This document shows, in pieces, positions 58,001 through 64,000 of a DNA stretch of 64,000 nucleotides. The notes beneath the pieces were generated by a model, which saw nothing but the letters and a program-made list of their open reading frames with translations, was not told where the DNA came from and did no database searches. The translations under genes were made by a program, and so were the position numbers. Position 1 is the first letter of the stretch, and each line of letters begins with the position of its first letter. Location: positions 13,898,860 through 13,962,859 of the forward strand of contig OU452199.1 in the NCBI GenBank assembly GCA_911728435.2, read 5' to 3'. This DNA comes from Apoderus coryli. Lineage: Eukaryota; Arthropoda; Insecta; Coleoptera; Attelabidae.

Positions 58001-58047
58001 ATGAATAAAACTTTGTTGAAAAATTTGAATTTGCTTCGCATGCGGAA
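55025..58047. other. AT-rich sequence without a recognised gene
   Basis: Less AT-rich parts (about 57110-57420 and 57490-57720) hold minus-strand frames of up to 89 codons without recognisable domains. I see no repeats or RNA genes. Confidence 0.45.
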
Positions 58048-58208
58048 GGCAGTGTGACCCAAATTTGTTGGAAATTTGGGTCACACTGCCTGCCGATCAC
58101 CACTGATGAGTCGTGGATCGACGAAACGGCCGTCTGGTGAAAGCATGGTGGTGTGAAACAAATTTCCAACATAACTTAAAGTCTTGTTGCTTTATGTAAC
58201 AAGCAATT
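58048..58208 (+). mobile_element. Family 1 hammerhead element, 58-kb copy
   Basis: A perfect 19-base hairpin (58048-58066 and 58072-58090, loop GTTGG) directly precedes the ribozyme. Downstream, GGTGGTGTGAAACAAATTTCC (about 58146-58166) pairs imperfectly with the 58072-58090 strand and extends stem I. The segment ends with GTCTTGTTGCTTTATGTAAC and AAGCAATT, the inverse of 35658-35679. The flanks differ from those of the 60-kb copy, although the ribozyme is identical. Confidence 0.7.
58098..58139 (+). ncRNA. Hammerhead ribozyme, type I, canonical
   Basis: Stem I CACCA (58098-58102) pairs with TGGTG (58135-58139). CTGATGA is at 58103-58109. Stem II GTCG/CGAC (58110-58113 and 58119-58122) closes the loop TGGAT. 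GAAA is at 58123-58126. Stem III has A-U and C-G pairs with a GGCC loop, and the cleavage triplet GTC is at 58132-58134, cut predicted after C58134. Every core position agrees with the hammerhead consensus. GAAACGGCCGUC resembles the short palindromic stem III of the known schistosome repeat ribozyme. Confidence 0.92.
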
Positions 58209-58639
58209 CTTTAAAATATTTGTTTGATTGGTTTAGAATAGTGCCTCTCTAAAAAAAATTTATACATATCTGCATAATCTCCATCTAATTCAACAAATTT
58301 CAGTTGAAAGAGCGCCAAATCTTAAAAGGCAATTGCTAATTTCACAAGTGATTTCATATATCCCCATATTTTGAAAATCTAACGCATTAAAACGTGTACT
58401 TTTTGCAGGCAGCTATTTGACTTCCACACCCTATCCATTTAAAATTAATATTCAGAACAGAATCCCACCGGTCTTTAAATGCACAAGAGCACCTATCTAA
58501 CATAAATATTTAAATATTATATCCCAGCGTAGAGTTTAGGGTTAAGGTAATTTTTCTAAGCAATCAACCAATTTTGTTTTAAGTGAGAAATGTAACTAAA
58601 ATTCACCGTTTAAATATGAAAACAAAAATGTGTTGCGCA
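58209..58639. other. Sequence without a recognised gene
   Basis: CCACACCCTATCC near 58431 could be the 3' terminus of the mariner remnant at 58640-58970 (on the minus strand, GGATAGGGTGTGG). Nothing else is recognised. Confidence 0.4.
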
Positions 58640-58970
58640 TACCACATCAATATTAATTTTAAACTCATGTTGAACCTGTCCTTCCACAATGCGGTTCGTA
58701 TGCATTTATATTATTTCAGAAATGCTTGTTTCTAAAGTTGAATATTCTCCGTCGTTTAAATGTGGCTTCGTCAGTAAACACAACAAATAGCGGGAAATTC
58801 TAGATATTATATACATGCAAATATATTTTGCATGGCCGTTAAACAGTCCTTGTAGTCATAAGCCTTACACTTATCTCTGACCTTTCAGCAACCTGAATCG
58901 AAACTTCTTTTAGATCCACATTGCGTCTATTTCGTCGTTGAACAGTATCTCGAAAAGAATTACGTAGCTT
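58640..58970 (-). pseudogene. Mariner-lineage transposase, central fragment, broken
   Basis: Minus-strand pieces: RDTVQRRNRRNVDLKEVSIQ and VAERSEISVR (about 58955-58870), matching the helix-turn-helix region. Then comes VFTDEATFKRRRIFNFRNKH (about 58780-58720), containing the first catalytic aspartate in FTDEATF. FKINIDVVC (about 58660) corresponds to F.INVWCG. Stops and frameshifts separate the pieces, and no DGAP motif follows. It belongs to the same broad family as the 25.7-kb element and holds the section that element has lost. Confidence 0.7.
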
Positions 58971-60110
58971 TACAAAATAGCTTATTTTTGTTAATATTGA
59001 CCAGATGCGTGCGGTTTATGTACAACACGGGGCTTCCCCTTATATAATAGTATGACAAACTATTTCAATTATTTAAATGTTATTTATTATATTTAAATGG
59101 TACTTTCGGAAGTCGTACCTAGAATATTTACATTTTCATCTGAACCTGAACTAGATACTATATTGTGAATTGAAAAATGCGTAATAGTAAACTAAATTGA
59201 AAAAAAGTTGATGTTTCACTTCAATGATGGTAAAAACGAAAAAAGCACGCAGTTTAAAAATGTGTTGAATCATTTTTGCCCCCTTTAGCAGCTATGTATC
59301 CGAACAATCTAATCAGTCTTCGCCATAAATTCAGTTTGAGCCGTTTTCGAGTAATCGCGTAAACAGACATGCAGACTGACAAATAGAAATTTTGTAAAAA
59401 CGGTTTATTTCCGTCTAAAAAGAAAAAAAAAGCATTTCCGGTGAAAATATATATCTTTTCATGAAATCCAATAGATTACAATAGCAAAAATTTACAAAAA
59501 TGTGTTTACATTACTACCTTCTAACTTGGTTGTTATTGGCTTTAGCGCTAACTGAATTTAATTTTATCTAAAAACTTTTTTTGCAAAAAAACTGATGTAA
59601 AATAATTTATCATAACCCTGTATATTGTGCTTAGTTTTGAATAAAACGAACAAATCATAATATTCTGTATCTATCTATACGGCAATGGTGATAGGCAGAC
59701 CTGGAAACTTAATGAAAACTTTGTAGCCAGCTTTCCAAGACAAGAGGAAAAGGAGTGAGGTAGATAAACTTCAAGAGAAAGTTTAAGATCTGTATTTCCT
59801 TTTTAGTTAGGCAGTGTTGAAATCATTAAAAAACGAGCTTACTACGTGCCGAAGAATGCAGAGATCGGGTATCTCAGCTTGATGGCAAGAAGAGGCTGAT
59901 AGTCGTTTATCGGCCAACTTGGTAATGCATCAAATCACTTAGACTACAAATATTATCAAGGGTTAACTTTGTGTAAACCGAAATTGTTTATTGGGAAACA
60001 AAATAACGCAATATGTTATACAGGGTCGTTTGATTTACCTACTTTTCCACCAACCAACTACCAACACATAGACGCGCCGATACTCCCTTGAGCGGGATCG
60101 CCTATATTTG
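58971..60110. other. AT-rich sequence without a recognised gene
   Basis: TATACAGGGTCGTTTGATTT near 60017 is a possible isolated transposon end. Nothing else is recognised. Confidence 0.4.
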
Positions 60111-60386
60111 AAATGGGCTTGTTTAACAAAATAAGATATAGCCGATATAGGAACTGTTTTTACTCGGCGTACTACCAACGAAAACTAGATGTCGCCAAAC
60201 ACATCCTTTTACATCTCTGTACCGTTTGGGGTATATACCACATTATTTACGAGAGTTTGGCTGTCAACTACTGACCGATCACCACTGATGAGTCGTGGAT
60301 CGACGAAACGGCCGTCTGGTGAAAGTATAGTGGTTGACAGACAAACTCTCGGAATATAAATCTTGTTTTGTTAAACAAGCCCATTT
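60111..60386 (+). mobile_element. Compact hammerhead element with terminal inverted repeats
   Basis: The 27 bases at 60111-60137 (AAATGGGCTTGTTTAACAAA...) are the reverse complement of 60360-60386 with one mismatch. Inside, 60251-60273 pairs with 60328-60350 (GAGAGTTTG.CTGTCAAC) and brackets the ribozyme, extending its stem I. The left half carries an extra module of about 113 bases (60138-60250) containing TCGCCAAACACATC and GGGGTATATACCACATTATT. There is no open frame. The 276-base unit looks complete. It resembles non-autonomous ribozyme-bearing retroelements, but terminal inverted repeats of this kind are unusual for them. Confidence 0.8.
60280..60321 (+). ncRNA. Hammerhead ribozyme, type I, canonical
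   Basis: Identical to the ribozyme at 58098-58139. Stem I CACCA (60280-60284)/TGGTG (60317-60321), CTGATGA 60285-60291, stem II GTCG (60292-60295)/CGAC (60301-60304), GAAA 60305-60308, stem III A308-U315 and C309-G314 with loop GGCC, and GTC at 60314-60316 with the cut predicted after C60316. Outside the ribozyme an imperfect 23-pair helix extends stem I, so a transcript should fold efficiently. Confidence 0.93.
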
Positions 60387-62766
60387 TAAATAAAAACTGT
60401 CTTGTCTACCTCCTTCAAGGCAAGAATTAATTTAAAAAAAATTACTATTTTAGAGTTTTAAAAAACCGTATCTTGAAAAAGAAGGAGTATTATCAATCAT
60501 ATAATGAAGTCTTTTCCCCATATTAACATTCACTTATTGGCATATGCATTTTTTAAAACAGGAGCGCAGTTTGCGTCTGTCTGTAACTAATAAACTAGTA
60601 CATAGGCACTAAAAATGTATGAAAATAAAAGTAATTACATTTGTACTATTTTTTATCTGTGAATAATTAACAAGGAAAAAATGCTTATATTTGCTTATTA
60701 TTGTAATTGCCTTAGCATAGTATAAGAGTTGCGAAGACAACTTTACTCTTCCATGTACCGAGTGAAAATAATTAATGCTACCGTATTATACTTGTCTATA
60801 TAAAATTTTATCAAAGGCATATTTTCCTCGTAAAAAATTTGAATCGATCATACATTTTTCATTGCCGTATATTCGCAACAGTAAGTTGCTTTTGGCTTAA
60901 TTCCGGTACAAATGCTTCGTAATAACCTCGCGGCAACGAAATAATAATTTTTTTGTTAATTATTTCTCGCAACGAACTCTTAGAATGTCTCAAATATCCT
61001 TAATGAACGAAACAGAAGAGGGCTTACTGCAGCTTGTCGGCCCTTCACTTAATGAACCCACCATTCTTATATATATTTTTTGAAAGTCCACTTCCAAAGG
61101 CGAAACTTTGTGATACAGGAGACACTCGGAATATATATTACAATTCTTTGCAACATTTTCATACTTTGAAAGAGAAACACGAACTGCAAATATTTGTGTT
61201 GTGAGGTTTGTACATATTTATATTATTTATGGGATTGTGTTTGTGGATTCACTCGCTTTATTGAATATATTTGTTAAAATTCTATATTTTTGGATACTTT
61301 TAGAAATCCAATGCAGATGAATGCTGACAATCTTTTTAGATAACAAAAAGTTATATACAGGGTGTTGTGATATTCGATCAATATCTGTAAGGGTTTAGTT
61401 CTCCATAGGAAAAGAGACTTTTGAGAATGTTATTGCTGGTGGGGTGCAGGTGATTATAGTTTGTATTAATAGACAATAAATAATTTTCTGCTTTATTAAC
61501 ACAACAATTTTAATTTTATTTACAAACACTATTTACAAACACCAATTATTATTGATTTAAAGTTAACGATTTTACAATGAACAAACTGTTTACTAATTTT
61601 AATATAACATTAGACTTATTGCTAATATCAAAACTATTTATTATAAATATTTATTACATGTGATAAAGGGAGCTTTATTATTTATTATTACGTATAATAT
61701 ATTATTTATTATATGAGAGAGAGTGAGTGAGAAAGAGAGTTTTTCGACTCGCTTGAGCGTACCTATACCTTCGGTCGACAAAAGCCAAGTGAAGTGCGTG
61801 GAATAACGGGAAGCGAAAAATCCAAAAGTGGCGGCTTTTCGGCAAGTCGGACTTAGAAAGAAAAGCGTTGTGCGGCTTTTGCTTTGAGAAAAGCCGCGCG
61901 GGTAATAAATTTAGTTGGTATAGTATAGGGTGAATAATAGAGGTATACAGTGTGAGGTATGCGAACAATATCCTTTCAGGTAATAGGTTGTGGGTTTAGA
62001 GCAGTTATCATGGAGGCAACAAATACCAACGACGATGGAACCGTTTTTTCACACCTTTACTAAAATAAACTGTTGCACCGTAATGATTGTTGTGTTTATT
62101 TCTGTTTAAAGACAAACATATTTAAATTTCAAAAACCTCTTGATATTAGCATAGTAGAAGTTAATAACTTTTTGTAACATAAAATTACATATATTTTAAC
62201 CATAATAAAACGTAATAGCTCACGCACCACTGGCTTTAATTATTTTAAGACTTTAAAATAAAACTGGGTTCCAAAATCCTGACGTAGCCCCGGCGGTGTG
62301 GACCAATGTCGTACTTGAGCCTTGAGAGCTTATTGTGCCATTTTAGGACCATACTCACTATCATTTTACTCTCTCTGTTGTTTCCTAGAGAATTGTTTGA
62401 ACATACGCAGTTGCTGGTTTGGAATTCTATTAAATATATCTATGTAAAATCGATATTATCACATTTATTTTTCAATGGTTCTCTCAAGTTAGTACCTACT
62501 GACTTCGCTCTTATTAGGAGCTCGTCAGAGTACCATAGTCGCTGCCCATTTACAACATCGGCCTTAATTTATGAAAATGTATGGTGGGCTATGCATTACT
62601 ATGTGTTTGAATTGTATTTACATATTTAGTTAAGTTATTTGATAATACTTATTTAATTGGGTTATTGGTGCATTAACGAATTTAATATATTATTTTCGAG
62701 TGGATAGTAATTATGCGACCACCCCTTGGAAAATCAGATAATGAATCGGTCCATATCTTTCAACGC
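60387..62766. other. AT-rich sequence without a recognised gene
   Basis: ATACAGGGTGTTGTGATATT near 61358 is an isolated transposon-like end. A GC-richer stretch at about 61700-61970 has an 88-codon minus-strand frame with no recognisable domain. A 107-codon plus-strand frame at 62306-62629 is also unassigned. Confidence 0.4.
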
Positions 62767-63340
62767 TTTTTTTTTTTTTATTATGCCAAGGCAGAGAAAT
62801 CATCATGACACCTAGGGAGTTCCTTACCACTTCCCTAGGTAGTGTGGGACTCTAACCCAAACTAAAACTCTGCCTTATCTTTGTAGTATGGGTCGGGAAC
62901 CCTCCCTTTTGCATGTCCTCGCTTGATTGTCCTCTGTTGCTGTTGTCTTCTGATATTGATTGTCGTCTGTTGCTGATGTCCTCTGTTGGTGGTGCCTAGA
63001 AAACACTCTGAAACATACATTTAGATGAGTATGCCTGACCTGAAAGAAACAATATTAATTGGTGTCCTAGTCCTGTGGATTCCTTCGTCAGAGTTGACTC
63101 CTCGGTCTCCGGTACCGCCTGGCACCGTCTTCTACGTTGTAGTTGACTGCTTCGCGAATCAGTGGGTTTGCATGGGTCTCTGCCATAGCAAAGACCTTCT
63201 GGGCTTTCAACCTCATGACGTCCGTGAGGGCGTCGAGTTTGAGGTTCCTTTGGATCTGTGCGTTTGACACAAACCAAACGCTATGAGCATCTTTGGCTGA
63301 AGTATAATATACCACCCCGCGTGTTGACACTTAGTGTTAG
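62767..63340 (-). mobile_element. 5'-truncated jockey-type LINE with poly(A) tail
   Basis: On the minus strand the end of a reverse-transcriptase frame is followed by about 300 bases of CA-rich 3' untranslated sequence and a run of 13 A (complement of the T run at 62767-62779). This is the normal 3' structure of a jockey-clade insertion. The 5' end is cut within the last part of ORF2. No target-site duplication was found. Confidence 0.75.
63088..63330 (-). pseudogene. Jockey-type reverse transcriptase, C-terminal 80 residues
   Basis: The frame reads VWFVSNAQIQRNLKLDALTD, then KVFAMAETHANPLIREAVNY and RRYRRPRSQL, stop. WFVsN.QIhRdL followed by a H.NPL box and a basic RRPR.L end is the C-terminal signature of jockey-clade ORF2 proteins. 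The frame is open but lacks all catalytic domains because of 5' truncation. It is preceded by an ATG that is probably internal. The overlapping 93-codon minus frame at 62996-63277 and the plus frame at 63025-63267 are shadows. Confidence 0.75.
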
Positions 63341-64000
63341 GTTTTGTTTAATATTGAAATGTGTCTCTAGGGAAAAAGAGACGAGAGAGAAATAAATAAG
63401 AAGTACTATGATGAAGTAATAAGAAATCGTTCGTGGTTCGTTCATGCATCAAAGAAAAACTGATCTACCTTATAACAATTATGTTATTGTTAGTAATTAT
63501 GAAATTAGTTAAGGATGTATGTTATGAACCATTTATTTGCGATTTCAAGTTAAAATTAAAATACAGTCCACTAACGTTTAATTGAAACAGTGTTGTTTTA
63601 ATTACCAATTCAACCTATGTTGGTTATGAGCTATTGAAGCCTTTATGTGTAACACTATGTGTATGTAGATGGTACGGTTTAGATATATCTATACTGTTGT
63701 ATATCTCACTGTTCTTAAATGAAGGCCGATATTGTCTATGGCATTTTGAATTTTATTATTTAACTAAACCCAAGAAACAAAGGGTAGTATCTGAAATATT
63801 GTGACGTATAAATTTGATGTACGATTACCTTTAATCCAACCTGAATAACGTTCTTTTGCCTGGCGCCACTTGCTTAATCTTCACCGCGGGCATCGGTCGA
63901 ATTCCGGAAAAGCAAGAACCTATTTAATAGTAAATAATTCGGGGATCGACTTTGAGAATAAAACACTTAGGTTCATAAAATCATTGGTGTCCTCTATTGA
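63341..64000. other. Sequence without a recognised gene
   Basis: GGCCGATATTGT at 63723-63735 repeats part of the inverted repeat at 42935-42993. A GC-richer patch at about 63840-63910 is unassigned. The window ends in unannotated sequence. Confidence 0.45.

Noticed and set aside
63080..63100. CTGACGAAGG on the minus strand as a hammerhead core
   Set aside because: It lies just after the stop codon of the jockey-type frame and no GAAAC box or pairing follows.
62996..63277. 93-codon minus-strand and 80-codon plus-strand frames
   Set aside because: Both overlap the jockey-type C-terminus (63088-63330), whose frame has the family signature. The others are shadows.

Overview
This is an AT-rich animal window, most likely from an insect. 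The evidence is its transposon content: mariner-lineage transposases, jockey-type non-LTR retrotransposons, Penelope-like hammerhead repeats and a THAP fragment. There are no operons, Shine-Dalgarno sites or dense coding. I found no host gene with a recognisable exon structure. The only long open frame is a retrotransposon reverse transcriptase at 52283-54223. The window reads as intergenic or intronic DNA filled with transposons of different ages.

The most interesting content is a set of about fifteen hammerhead-ribozyme or hammerhead-derived motifs between 3.0 and 60.4 kb. Two (58098-58139, 60280-60321) have every conserved core position of a type I hammerhead: CUGAUGA, a four-pair stem II, GAAA, a short stem III and a GUC cleavage site, with stem I closed by CACCA/UGGUG. 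A second family (3160-3199, 40142-40184, 50928-50968) differs in sequence but keeps compensating stem II and stem I pairs. The motifs sit in small foldback elements whose arms point outward from the ribozyme. One element, 60111-60386, is bounded by 27-base terminal inverted repeats with a single mismatch. This fits degraded or non-autonomous Penelope-like terminal repeats or retrozyme-like elements. No Penelope reverse transcriptase is visible here.

Layout. 1-3 kb: AT-rich DNA and a 1.1-kb element with imperfect terminal inverted repeats. 3.0-3.8 kb: the first hammerhead foldback. 3.8-17.6 kb: mostly featureless AT-rich sequence. 17.6-20.8 kb: a 138-bp satellite split by a decayed DNA transposon. 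22.8-23.2 kb: a long foldback with hammerhead-like edges. 23.3-28.7 kb: a mosaic of short GC-richer modules, a diverged segmental duplication, a nested palindrome and an internally deleted mariner with a 362-bp tandem duplication. 28.8-36 kb: a possible solo LTR, several foldbacks and a mariner 3' end. 37-46 kb: the densest cluster of hammerhead motifs, plus a reverse-transcriptase remnant. 47.6-50.3 kb: a broken reverse transcriptase and a broken mariner. 50.9-55 kb: a hammerhead, the intact but 5'-truncated LINE, and a THAP-domain remnant. 58-60.4 kb: the two best ribozymes and another mariner remnant. 62.8-63.3 kb: a 5'-truncated jockey-type insertion with a poly(A) tail.

Age relations that can be read: the TIR transposon is younger than the satellite it splits. 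The LINE at 52.3 kb is the youngest coding element, having no stop in 646 codons. The other transposase and reverse-transcriptase remnants carry stops and frameshifts. All family assignments come from motif reading without database comparison.
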